Assembly (NCBI GenBank): GCA_027030565.1
Contig: JALVEU010000036.1
Span: forward strand, 1-16,873
Reading direction: 5' to 3'
Length of the DNA: 16,873 bases
Origin: Gammaproteobacteria bacterium
GTDB taxonomy: Bacteria > Pseudomonadota > Gammaproteobacteria > JAJDOJ01
Shown here: positions 7,384 to 14,473 of the stretch, piece after piece
Layout: each line of letters begins with the position of its first letter
How positions within the stretch are numbered: the first letter of the stretch is position 1
Position numbers and translations under genes: made by a program
Notes under the pieces: model-generated
Database searches by the model: none
What the model saw: the letters and a program-made list of their open reading frames with translations, nothing else
Told to the model about the DNA's origin: nothing

Positions 7384-9331
7384 ACGGCGTCGGCCGGCCC
7401 GGCGACGGGCCGGCCGTTCCGCCCTGCTGCGTCTAGCCCTGCCAGGTCTGTTGCTCTGCCTGCCGCTGGGGCTCGTGTCGCCGGCCGGGGCCGCGGCCCC
7501 GCTATCCGACGCACCGGCCTATCAGGGTCTCCAGTTCGAGCCCCCGGAGCCCGGGACCTACGAGCTACCTGCACTCGGTCCCGCTGCCGACGGCTTCGTG
7601 CTCGACACTTCGGGCCGGGCGCGGCGCCTGCACGATTTCCTCGGCCACGGCAAGGCCACCGTGCTGAGTTTCATCTACACCACCTGCTCGGACGCCGAGG
7701 GCTGTCCACTGGCCACCTTCGTGCTCCAGCAGATGGCCCGGCGCGTGGCAAAGGACGAGCGGCTGCGCGATCGCGTCCGCTTCGTGAGCCTGAGTTTCGA
7801 CCCCGAGCGCGACACCCCCGAGGTGATGCGGGTCTACAGCTACGCCTATCGAGTACCCGGTGTCGAGTGGGATTTCCTGACCACCGCCTCCACGGACCGG
7901 CTGGAGCCCATCCTGAATGCCTACGGACAGCGGATCCAGGCCGAGGTGGACGAGACCGGCAACCCCACGGGGGGGATCTCGCATCTGCTGCGCGTCTATC
8001 TGGTCGATCCTGACCAGCGCATCCGCAACATCTACAGCGTGGCCTTCCTGCACCCGGACGTCCTGATCAATGACCTGCTCACGGTGCTGGAGTCCGGGGC
8101 CGACACACGGCCGCGTACCATCCCCGCGGCCCTGCCGCTCGGTCCGGGCGACGTCAAGGCGGGCTACGAGAGCACGGAGTACGCCACCGACTCGGTGGCG
8201 CTCACGGCGCGCAGGGGACGTCCGGCGGACCTGCTGGCCTTCGTGCGCCGGCCGCCGCTGGGACTCCCGCCCGTGCCGGTGCCCGCCGACAACCCCATCA
8301 CCGCGGAGAAGGTCGCGTTGGGACGCAAGCTCTTCTACGACCGGCGCCTGTCCCTCAACGACACTTTCTCCTGTGCCATGTGCCACATCCCCGAGCAAGG
8401 CTTCACCAACAACGAGCTGGCCACCGCCGTAGGCATCGAGGGCCGCACCGTGCGGCGCAACGCCCCCACCGTGCTCAACAGCGCCTATCTGACCCGCCTG
8501 TTCCACGACGGGCGGGAATTCAGCCTGGAGCAGCAGATCTGGGCCCCCCTGTTGGCACGCAACGAGATGGGCAATCCATCCGTGGGCCACGTGATCGAAA
8601 AGATCCGCGCGCTGCCCGACTACGCAGGTCTGTTCGAGGCCGCCTTCGGCGGGCGCGGGCCGGACATGATCACCATCGGCCAGGCCATCGCCAGTTACGA
8701 ACGCACCTTGAACGCTGCAGACTCGCCCTTCGATCGCTGGCGCTACGGCGGAGACGCACGGGCGCTGCCGGCCGCGGCGCGCCGGGGGTACGCGCTGTTC
8801 ACGGGCAAGGCCGGCTGCTCGAGTTGCCACAGTGTGGGTGAGCACGACGCACTGTTCACCGACGGCGGATTCCACAACACCGGCATCGGCTATGCGGCCA
8901 GCATGGATATTCCACTCGGGTCCTCTCGCGTCCTCATCGCACCAGGTGTGGAGCTGGAGGTCGACCCTTCGGTCCTCGAGGCCGTCTCGGAACCCAAGCC
9001 CAACGACCTGGGCCGCTACGAGATCACCCTGGACCCCGCCGACCGTTGGAAGTACAAGACCCCGAGCCTACGCAACGTGGCGCTCACGGCCCCATACATG
9101 CACGACGGATCACTGACCGCGCTCGAGGCCGTGGTCGAGTACTACGACCGCGGAGGCGTGCCCAACGAGGGCCTGGATCCGCGCATCCGCCCCCTCGGCC
9201 TGACCGCGGAGGAGAAGCGGGCGCTGGTGGCCTTCATGGAGTCACTCACCGGGAGCAACATCGAGACGCTTGTGCTGGATGCCTTCGCAGCGCCCATCGG
9301 CGACGTGGGCAGTGCCCGGCAGCCGCCCTGA
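7361..9331 (+). CDS. SCO1/SenC copper chaperone fused to MauG/di-heme cytochrome c peroxidase
   Basis: This 656-residue periplasmic protein combines two functions that are usually separate. After a signal peptide with an Arg-rich n-region and core LLRLALPGLLLCLPLGLV (cut near AGAAA), residues about 60-245 form a SCO1/SenC thioredoxin-like domain. Its candidate copper ligands are C109, C115 and H208, with a CX5C spacing instead of the usual CX3C. Residues about 280-640 form a di-heme peroxidase of the CcpA/MauG family, with heme sites CAMCH (338-342) and CSSCH (486-490), conserved W394, and the APYMHDGS segment around 577-583. The start is the ATG at 7361, inside mtoX. No in-frame ATG lies between it and the signal peptide core, and later starts would remove the basic n-region. 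The likely role, by context, is copper delivery and oxidative maturation of MtoX (inferred). Confidence 0.9.
   Translation: MNPRCTAERRRPARRRAGRSALLRLALPGLLLCLPLGLVSPAGAAAPLSDAPAYQGLQFEPPEPGTYELPALGPAADGFVLDTSGRARRLHDFLGHGKATVLSFIYTTCSDAEGCPLATFVLQQMARRVAKDERLRDRVRFVSLSFDPERDTPEVMRVYSYAYRVPGVEWDFLTTASTDRLEPILNAYGQRIQAEVDETGNPTGGISHLLRVYLVDPDQRIRNIYSVAFLHPDVLINDLLTVLESGADTRPRTIPAALPLGPGDVKAGYESTEYATDSVALTARRGRPADLLAFVRRPPLGLPPVPVPADNPITAEKVALGRKLFYDRRLSLNDTFSCAMCHIPEQGFTNNELATAVGIEGRTVRRNAPTVLNSAYLTRLFHDGREFSLEQQIWAPLLARNEMGNPSVGHVIEKIRALPDYAGLFEAAFGGRGPDMITIGQAIASYERTLNAADSPFDRWRYGGDARALPAAARRGYALFTGKAGCSSCHSVGEHDALFTDGGFHNTGIGYAASMDIPLGSSRVLIAPGVELEVDPSVLEAVSEPKPNDLGRYEITLDPADRWKYKTPSLRNVALTAPYMHDGSLTALEAVVEYYDRGGVPNEGLDPRIRPLGLTAEEKRALVAFMESLTGSNIETLVLDAFAAPIGDVGSARQPP
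7391..7416 (+). repeat. Perfect 11-bp hairpin with GCGA tetraloop after the mtoX stop
   Basis: CGGCCGGCCCG (7391-7401), loop GCGA, then CGGGCCGGCCG (7406-7416) form a perfect 11-bp stem closed by a GNRA-type tetraloop, 7 bases after the mtoX stop. It is inside the 5' coding part of the SCO-MauG gene, where it encodes part of the Arg-rich signal-peptide n-region. No T-run follows, so it is not a standard terminator. It could protect the mtoX message 3' end or damp expression of the second gene. Confidence 0.6.
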
Positions 9332-9355
9332 AACCGCGACATCCCCGGTGTCCGG

Positions 9356-10507
9356 CTATGCGCCGACGCGGCGATAACCCCCGGGCACACCCCGTGGCGA
9401 CAGCACCACCTGATACAACTGGAGCTGGCGTGCCCGGAACGCACCCGCACAAGAGCACAGATAGAAGCGCCACATCCGCTGGAACCGCTCGTCGTAGCGC
9501 CCCTGCAGCCGTGGCCAGGCACGTTCGAAGTTGTCCAGCCAGGCCATGAGGGTGCGGTCGTAGTCCGCTCCAAAGTTGTGCACGTCCTCGATCACGAACA
9601 GATCCTCGGTGGCCTCGGCGATCTGGGTCAGTGAGGGAATGTCGCCATTGGGGAAGATGTAGCGCTCGATCCACGGATCGGTTCCCACATTGGAGACCTC
9701 GTCGGCGATGGTGTGGAGCAGGAACAGCCCACCTGGCTCCAGCAATCGCAGTGCAACCTCGAAATAGGCCCGGTGGTTCTTGTGTCCCACGTGCTCGAAC
9801 ATGCCCACGGAGACGATGCGGTCGAACCGGCCGTCCAGGTTGCGGTAGTCGCACAAGCGGATGTCCACGGGCAGACCGGCACAGCGCTCGCGTGCCAGCT
9901 CGGCCTGGCGTTCGGAGATGGTCACACCCACCACCTCCACCCCATAGCGCTCGGCGGCGAAGCGGGCGAATCCGCCCCAGCCGCAGCCGATGTCGAGAAC
10001 CCGCATTCCAGGGCGCAGTGCCAGCTTGCGGCAGATGAGGTCCAGCTTGGCCACCTGGGCCTCGTCGAGCGTGCGCGCGCCCTCGGCCCAATAGGCGCAG
10101 CTATAGATCATGCGCTCGTCGAGCATGGCACGGTACAGTTCGTTGCCCAGGTCGTAGTGGGCACGACCCACATGCCAGGCACGGGCCTCGGTCTGGAGAT
10201 TGAGGAGCCGGGCCCTGAGATGGGTGGCCAACACCCTGAGCGGGCGGATCTCGCGATCCACGCGTGCGGCGATCACCCGGTGGAAGAACTGATCGAGACG
10301 CCGTGCATCCCACCAGCCGTCCATATAGGCCTCGCCCACACCCAGCGATCCCTGCGCGAAGGCCCGCCGAAACACACGCGGGTCGCGCACCTGGAAGTCC
10401 CAATCGTTGGGGCCGTCGATCTGTACTCCAGCCCTGGCGAGGACGCGTTCCGCCTTACGACGAAACGCGTCCTCCCAGGGCATGCGCATCAGGCTGGTCG
10501 GGAACAT
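9356..10507 (-). CDS. cfa: Cyclopropane-fatty-acyl-phospholipid synthase
   Basis: The 383-residue enzyme transfers a methylene group from SAM to cis double bonds of membrane phospholipid acyl chains. The N-terminal domain carries LGVGEAYMDGWWD. Then come HYDLGN (117-122), YSCAYW with C137 matching the catalytic Cys of E. coli Cfa, the SAM site VLDIGCGWGG (170-179), SVGMFEHVG, and the C-terminal RFYLCSCAGAFRARQLQLYQVV. The reading frame extends to 10639, but the ATG at 10507 has a strong GGAGGAGG ten bases upstream and gives the family's usual length, so I chose it. The gene converges on the SCO-MauG gene with only 24 bases between the stops and no clear terminator there. It lies downstream of the rhodanese on the same strand, but has its own candidate promoter. 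Confidence 0.93.
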   Translation of the reverse strand: MFPTSLMRMPWEDAFRRKAERVLARAGVQIDGPNDWDFQVRDPRVFRRAFAQGSLGVGEAYMDGWWDARRLDQFFHRVIAARVDREIRPLRVLATHLRARLLNLQTEARAWHVGRAHYDLGNELYRAMLDERMIYSCAYWAEGARTLDEAQVAKLDLICRKLALRPGMRVLDIGCGWGGFARFAAERYGVEVVGVTISERQAELARERCAGLPVDIRLCDYRNLDGRFDRIVSVGMFEHVGHKNHRAYFEVALRLLEPGGLFLLHTIADEVSNVGTDPWIERYIFPNGDIPSLTQIAEATEDLFVIEDVHNFGADYDRTLMAWLDNFERAWPRLQGRYDERFQRMWRFYLCSCAGAFRARQLQLYQVVLSPRGVPGGYRRVGA

Positions 10508-10576
10508 GGCTGCTCGGCCTCCTCCACGAACTGTGGTACAGGGCATGGCCCGCGCACGGGCCACGCCGCTCTCTTC

Positions 10577-10605
10577 CGTGTAGGGCCAACGCCGTGCCAA
10601 GTCAA
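10577..10605 (-). promoter_or_regulatory. Candidate promoter of cfa
   Basis: On the minus strand TTGACT (10600-10605) is followed after 17 bases by TACACG (10577-10582), upstream of the cfa ATG. The -35 is good and the -10 poor (3/6). Confidence 0.33.
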
Positions 10606-10623
10606 GGCGCAGAATCAAGCTTT

Positions 10624-10654
10624 GGCCGGTGGCGGCCACCGACCGCCACCGGCC
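10624..10654 (-). terminator. 12-bp GC hairpin between rhodanese and cfa
   Basis: Perfect 12-bp arms (10624-10635 and 10643-10654) with a 7-base loop lie 29 bases after the rhodanese stop. The minus-strand sequence after the stem is AAAGCTTGATT, which lacks a proper U-tract. It may be a weak terminator, a processing site or an RNA stabiliser that separates the rhodanese transcript from cfa. Confidence 0.42.
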
Positions 10655-10683
10655 CGAACCGATCGAGAAACGGCAAGAGGCGA

Positions 10684-11040
10684 TCAGGCCGCCGAGCTGG
10701 CCGGGGCCCCGGGCAGGGCCAGTGGATAACCGGCCCCCACCCAGCCCATGAGGCCGCCGCGCAGGTTGTAGGTGTGACGGGCACCGTGCTGGCCGAGGAA
10801 GGCGCAGGCCTGATAGGAACGCGCGCCGGAACGGCAGACGACGACCAGCGGCTCATGTTCCGTGCCGGTGAGCAGCCGGTCGAGCTCCAGGGGCACCAGA
10901 TGAAGGGGGAGCAACTCCGAGCCCTCGATGACCCCACGGGCCGTTTCAGAGGCGGATCGCACATCGACGATGCGCACGGAGCGGCCTTCGTCGATCCATT
11001 GCTTCAGGGTATGCGCATCGATTTCGGCGACCGGGTACAT
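10684..11040 (-). CDS. Single-domain rhodanese-like sulfurtransferase
   Basis: The protein has 118 residues and no signal peptide, so it is probably cytoplasmic. It is a complete rhodanese domain: DAHTLKQWIDEG, the IVDVRSASETARGVIEGS strand-loop, then the active-site loop VVVCRSGARS with the persulfide-forming C69, and the NLRGGLMGWVGAGYPL ending typical of GlpE/PspE-like proteins. Such proteins move sulfane sulfur from thiosulfate or low-molecular persulfides to acceptors. The ATG at 11040 has AGGAG four bases upstream and is preferred over the in-frame ATG at 11094, which lies upstream of the promoter palindrome. A strong AT-rich palindrome in its promoter suggests regulation, possibly by a sulfide or persulfide-responsive ArsR-family repressor (inferred). 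It is the most A+T-rich leader in the window. Confidence 0.9.
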   Translation of the reverse strand: MYPVAEIDAHTLKQWIDEGRSVRIVDVRSASETARGVIEGSELLPLHLVPLELDRLLTGTEHEPLVVVCRSGARSYQACAFLGQHGARHTYNLRGGLMGWVGAGYPLALPGAPASSAA

Positions 11041-11057
11041 GCTTCTCCTCTCGATAG

Positions 11058-11075
11058 TATTAGAAATTTCTAATA
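11058..11075. promoter_or_regulatory. 18-bp perfect palindrome, probable operator of the rhodanese gene
   Basis: TATTAGAAATTTCTAATA is a perfect 9+9 palindrome in otherwise GC-rich DNA. It lies directly downstream of the rhodanese -10 and would cover its transcription start, a typical repressor position. The AT-rich TTAG...CTAA form resembles operators of ArsR-family BigR/SqrR-type regulators of sulfide-detoxification genes, but I cannot compare it with a curated site here. Confidence 0.6.
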
Positions 11076-11076
11076 T

Positions 11077-11105
11077 ATGGTATGGGATGTACACCAGGAT
11101 CTCAA
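11077..11105 (-). promoter_or_regulatory. Candidate sigma70 promoter of the rhodanese gene
   Basis: On the minus strand TTGAGA (11100-11105) is followed after exactly 17 bases by TACCAT (11077-11082). The predicted start, near 11070, falls inside the palindrome. An alternative -10, TATATT, overlaps at 11072-11077. Confidence 0.5.
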
Positions 11106-11307
11106 CCCGACGGTCCGAACTTTGCGCCCGGCCCCCAAAGGGTCATCGGCCGCAGATCCCGACACCAATGTATAGTGTGTGCCTGCTGCGCGGTTGAACA
11201 AAACACCTGCCAGCGGGGTCCCACGGTAGGAGCCCCACCGGCTCAGGCCGATTCGAGACACCTTGTGGCGTTGTGTCGGCCGCGGTTTCGTTGCCCGAGA
11301 TCTCGTG

Positions 11308-12876
11308 ATGCGTCATGACCTCCCACGACAGCGCCCTGCGTCCGGCAGTGACACGCAAACGCCGCCAGCGTCACAGGGGCGGGCGCCCGGCCCCGCCCGG
11401 AACAGGGCACCTGTATATACCCATACACGGCGCCTCCTCGCGGTCCTGCTCTGCATCCTGTGCACCGCCCTGCCGGGGCTGCCCCTGGCCCGCGCCTTGG
11501 ACGTACAACTCCCCGAGATGGGCGATCCCGCCGATACCGTGCTCAGTCCCAGTGAAGAAAGGAAACTGGGGGCGATCATCGAGGCCCAGATCCGCAACCA
11601 GATGCCGGTGCTGGAGGACCCGGAGCTGGAGACCTACGTATCCGGGCTAGGCCAGCGGCTGATCACCGCGGCTCTGGACACGGATCTGCGTTTCCGCTTT
11701 TTGGTGCTGCGTTCTCCCACCATCAATGCCTTTGCCACCCCAGGCGGGGTGGTGGCCGTGAACACGGGCCTCATCGAGGCGGCCCACACCGAGTCGGAGC
11801 TGGCCGGGGTCATCGCCCACGAAATCGCCCACGTCTCCCAGCACCACATGGCACGCATGATCGCCGAGTCGCGACAGGTGACGGTGGCCACCGCACTCGG
11901 CCTGCTCGCGGCGATCGCCATCGGCGTGGCGGGTGGCGGCAACGCCGGTGCTGCAGCCCTGCAGGGGACCATGGCCGCTTCGGCCCAGGCACAGCTCGCC
12001 TTCTCGCGCAACTACGAACGCGAGGCCGACCGCGTGGGCATGCAGTTGCTGACAGCCTCGGGATACGATCCGGAAGGGATGCCCGACTTCTTCGAAAGGC
12101 TGCAGCGACAGAACCAGCTCAACGCAGGCCCCACACTGGAATTCCTCAGCACCCACCCCTTGACGCTCGACCGGATCAGCGATACGCGCAACCGCGCCGA
12201 ACAACTCAAGCGCTCGGCAAAGGACCGTGTGGTGGCCGACCGGCCGGAATTCCACTTCGCCAAGGCCCGCGTGCGCGCGCTCACCAACCCGCCGGGCCGC
12301 ATCATCGCGCGACGCGACCAGGCCGATACGCCAGCGGACCGGTACATGCTCGCCGTGGCCTACCTCCGTGACGGGCGGCCGGAAAAGGCCGCCCGCATCC
12401 TGCAACGGCTGCGCAACACCGTGCCAGACAATCTCTGGGTGCAACTCGCCTTGGCACGGGCCTGGATGGATCTCGGCCGTTACCGCGAGGCCGATCGTCT
12501 CCTCGGGCACATCGACACCCTGTATCCGAACCTGGAGGCGGTCGTCTACTATCGCGTGCGTTCCCTGCTGCGCCAGCGGCGGGCCGGGGAGGCCCTGACC
12601 CTGCTTCAGGGCTTCGGTCAGCGCCGTGCCCTGAGCCCCTATCTGCTGCGCCTCGAGGCCCAAGCCGCCACCGCCACGGGGAAGCCCTGGCTCGCCCACG
12701 AGGCCCTCGCCGACTTCCATACGGCCTACGGTCAGTACGGGGCCGCTCTGGAACAACTCGAGCTGGCGCTGAAGAGCAAGGGCATCGACCCGGTGTCCCA
12801 GGCCCGCGTGCGGTCCAAGCGCAAGGAGATCACCGCGTTGCGCGCCCGTGACGAACGGGACAAGAACCGACATTGA
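11308..12876 (+). CDS. bepA: BepA-like periplasmic M48 metalloprotease with TPR region
   Basis: The protein has 522 residues and matches the BepA/YfgC family, periplasmic zinc proteases and chaperones in outer-membrane protein (LptD/BAM) quality control. A signal-peptide-like core (RRLLAVLLCILCTALPGLPLARA) precedes LDVQLPEMGDPADTVLSPSEERKLG, a family hallmark. The zinc site is HEIAH (H171, E172, H175) with E239 in NYEREADRVG as third ligand, then the STHPLTLDRISDT segment. A C-terminal helical half has TPR-like units (AVAYLRDGRPEKAARILQRL, ALARAWMDLGRYREADRLLG, QYGAALEQLELAL). The start is uncertain: the ATG at 11308 is the only ATG before the signal core, but it leaves about 40 non-conserved Pro/Arg-rich residues in front and has no good ribosome site. 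A TATAGT at 11171-11176 may be a -10. Confidence 0.87.
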   Translation: MRHDLPRQRPASGSDTQTPPASQGRAPGPARNRAPVYTHTRRLLAVLLCILCTALPGLPLARALDVQLPEMGDPADTVLSPSEERKLGAIIEAQIRNQMPVLEDPELETYVSGLGQRLITAALDTDLRFRFLVLRSPTINAFATPGGVVAVNTGLIEAAHTESELAGVIAHEIAHVSQHHMARMIAESRQVTVATALGLLAAIAIGVAGGGNAGAAALQGTMAASAQAQLAFSRNYEREADRVGMQLLTASGYDPEGMPDFFERLQRQNQLNAGPTLEFLSTHPLTLDRISDTRNRAEQLKRSAKDRVVADRPEFHFAKARVRALTNPPGRIIARRDQADTPADRYMLAVAYLRDGRPEKAARILQRLRNTVPDNLWVQLALARAWMDLGRYREADRLLGHIDTLYPNLEAVVYYRVRSLLRQRRAGEALTLLQGFGQRRALSPYLLRLEAQAATATGKPWLAHEALADFHTAYGQYGAALEQLELALKSKGIDPVSQARVRSKRKEITALRARDERDKNRH

Positions 12877-12879
12877 ATG

Positions 12880-12897
12880 CCCGCGGCGGCACGCGGG
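12880..12897 (+). repeat. Small GC hairpin after the bepA-like gene
   Basis: CCCGCG (12880-12885) and CGCGGG (12892-12897) pair across a 6-base loop just after the bepA stop. No T-run follows. The remaining 260-base gap to soxX holds the candidate sox promoter and nothing else I can identify. Confidence 0.25.
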
Positions 12898-12985
12898 TCC
12901 CGCTCGCCGCCAGACCCTGTCGGCAGGCGTACGCTCACGGTGAGTGGCGCTCCGCGCGGCGTCCCCGCACGGGGGCTGCGCTTTG

Positions 12986-13013
12986 TTGCGAAATACGCGG
13001 TTTCCGGTATCCT
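12986..13013 (+). promoter_or_regulatory. Candidate promoter of the soxXYZA operon
   Basis: TTGCGA (12986-12991) and TATCCT (13008-13013) are spaced by 16 bases, each a 4/6 match to sigma70 consensus. They lie about 125 bases upstream of soxX, leaving a long 5' leader. Confidence 0.4.
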
Positions 13014-13136
13014 AGCTTCGTTCTTGCACGTGTAGTCTGCGCACAAGTTCAAAGAACAAGATCCGGCTTCCACAGGGATCGACTGCACGCGGAAGGAACC
13101 CAGGTACGACTCCCGTCAAACCAAGCAGGAGGACCC

Positions 13137-13505
13137 ATGCGCAAACCCATCCTGATCACGATGGCCGCCTCGCTCGGTGTGCTGGTGGCCTGCGCGACCG
13201 CGCAAGACAAGAGCGCAACCCCCGCTTCGGAATCTGCCATCGAGCAGGGCAAGAAGCTCGCCTTCGATCGTAAGAAAGGGAACTGCCTTGCCTGCCATCA
13301 GATCGCCGGCGGCACGCTGCCCGGGGACATCGGCCCGCCCCTGGTGGCCATGAAGGCCCGATATCCCGACAAGGCCAAACTGCGTGAGCAGATCTGGGAT
13401 GCGCGGAAGAAGAACCCGCACACCATCATGCCCCCGTTCGGTGCGCATCGCATCCTCACCGAGAAAGAGATCGACCTGGTCACCGACTTCATCTATACGC
13501 TGTAG
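13137..13505 (+). CDS. soxX: SoxX, cytochrome c subunit of SoxAX
   Basis: This 122-residue precursor of the mono-heme c-type cytochrome SoxX pairs with SoxA to attach thiosulfate oxidatively to the SoxYZ carrier. The ATG at 13137 has AGGAGG four bases upstream. The heme site is CLACH (50-54), followed by the SoxX-typical QIAGGTLPGDIGPPL, and M98 in IMPPFG is the likely distal heme ligand. LTEKEIDLVTDFIYTL ends the fold. The signal region contains LVAC (16-19), a lipobox match, as well as a possible signal peptidase I cut after ATA, so it may be a lipoprotein or a soluble periplasmic protein. It is first in the order soxX-Y-Z-A, with a 40-base gap to soxY. Confidence 0.95.
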   Translation: MRKPILITMAASLGVLVACATAQDKSATPASESAIEQGKKLAFDRKKGNCLACHQIAGGTLPGDIGPPLVAMKARYPDKAKLREQIWDARKKNPHTIMPPFGAHRILTEKEIDLVTDFIYTL

Positions 13506-13545
13506 AACGCTGTGCAGCCCCTCGGATCGATTTGGAGGAACATAC

Positions 13546-14016
13546 ATGAACGAACGCCGCAGACTCTTCCTCAAGGGCACCCTCGCCGTCGGCACGTTGA
13601 GCGTCGCCGCCGGGGCTGGGCTCCTCTCACCACGCGCGGTACTGGCCGCCTGGCCTGAAGCAGCCTTCAAGGGCAAGACCGTCGAAGACGCCCTCAAGGA
13701 GCTATTGGGGAGCGCCGGCTACGAGACTTCCGATGCCATCAACATCAAGGCCCCGGACATCGCCGAGAACGGGGCCGTGGTGCCCGTGACCGTGAGCAGC
13801 ACGCTCAAGGACGTCACCGAGATCGCCATCCTCTCTTCGTCCAACCCCAGCCCGCTGACCTCGGCCTACGAGCTCGGCAAGGGCACACACCCCTACATCT
13901 CCACGCGCATCAAGATGGGCAAGACGGGCGATGTGATCGCCGTCGTCAAGTCCGGCGGGAAGACCTTCGGGACCAAGAAGCAGGTCAAGGTCACCATCGG
14001 CGGCTGTGGCGGCTGA
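13546..14016 (+). CDS. soxY: SoxY, sulfur-carrier subunit
   Basis: The protein has 156 residues. SoxY carries the sulfur substrate covalently on a C-terminal cysteine while Sox enzymes act on it. The C-terminus ends in the diagnostic GGCGG, with carrier C154. The N-terminus has a twin-arginine signal (NERRRLFLKG, then a hydrophobic stretch to AVLA before AWPEA), so the folded SoxYZ pair is probably exported by Tat, as known for the family. The ATG at 13546 has TTGGAGGA upstream. Body segments such as VEDALKELLG, IAENGAVVPVTV and PYISTRIKMGKTGDVIAVVKSGGK fit the SoxY immunoglobulin-like domain. Confidence 0.96.
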   Translation: MNERRRLFLKGTLAVGTLSVAAGAGLLSPRAVLAAWPEAAFKGKTVEDALKELLGSAGYETSDAINIKAPDIAENGAVVPVTVSSTLKDVTEIAILSSSNPSPLTSAYELGKGTHPYISTRIKMGKTGDVIAVVKSGGKTFGTKKQVKVTIGGCGG

Positions 14017-14066
14017 GCCGATCCCCCGGTCACATTCCATACGCAAACCGATCGAGGTAGAAGAGC

Positions 14067-14381
14067 ATGGCAAAATCGACCATCAAGATTCGCGCCAAGG
14101 AAAAGGGTGGCGTCGTCACCGTCAAGATGCTGATCAGTCATCCCATGGAAACCGGCACCCGCAAGGACAAGAAGACGGGCAAGCTGATCCCCGCCCATTA
14201 CATCACCGAGGTCGACGCCGAGGCCAACGGGGAGAAGAAGCTCACCGCCTACTGGAGCGGCGGCATTTCCAAGAACCCGTACCTCTCGTTCAAGTACGAC
14301 GGCAAGAAGGGCGACAAGCTCAAGATCTCCTGGCAGGACAATCAGGGCCAGTCCGATTCGCTGGAGACCACGGTGAAGTGA
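14067..14381 (+). CDS. soxZ: SoxZ, partner of the SoxY sulfur carrier
   Basis: This 104-residue protein has no signal peptide, as is usual for SoxZ, which is exported with SoxY through the Tat signal of SoxY. Family segments are KIRAKEKGGVVTVKMLISHPMETGTRKDKKTGKLIPAHYI, ANGEKKLTAYWSGGISKNPYLSFKYDG and the closing GDKLKISWQDNQGQSD. The ATG at 14067 follows a modest GAGG. It lies 50 bases after soxY and 92 bases before soxA, with no terminator visible in either gap. Confidence 0.96.
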   Translation: MAKSTIKIRAKEKGGVVTVKMLISHPMETGTRKDKKTGKLIPAHYITEVDAEANGEKKLTAYWSGGISKNPYLSFKYDGKKGDKLKISWQDNQGQSDSLETTVK

Positions 14382-14473
14382 GCGGCCACGGCAACCGCCC
14401 TCGGAGGTATTCAGGGCCCGGCCTAGAATCCCGTGTCCGCCAAGGGACCGAGCAGAGAATGGAGGAACACAGC

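Noticed and set aside
7565..8875. 436-codon open frame on the minus strand opposite the SCO-MauG gene
   Set aside because: It is a shadow of a gene with clear heme and copper motifs, without domain content of its own.
9332..9355. Terminator between the convergent SCO-MauG and cfa genes
   Set aside because: Only a 5-bp imperfect stem (GACAT/GTGTC) is present and there is no T-run.
11647..12873. 408-codon open frame opposite the BepA-like gene
   Set aside because: It is a shadow; the plus strand has the HEIAH zinc site and TPR pattern.
14006..14473. Open frame extending SoxA upstream across soxZ
   Set aside because: It only runs in an alternate frame through soxZ. The GTG with GGAGGA at 14474 starts a proper signal peptide.
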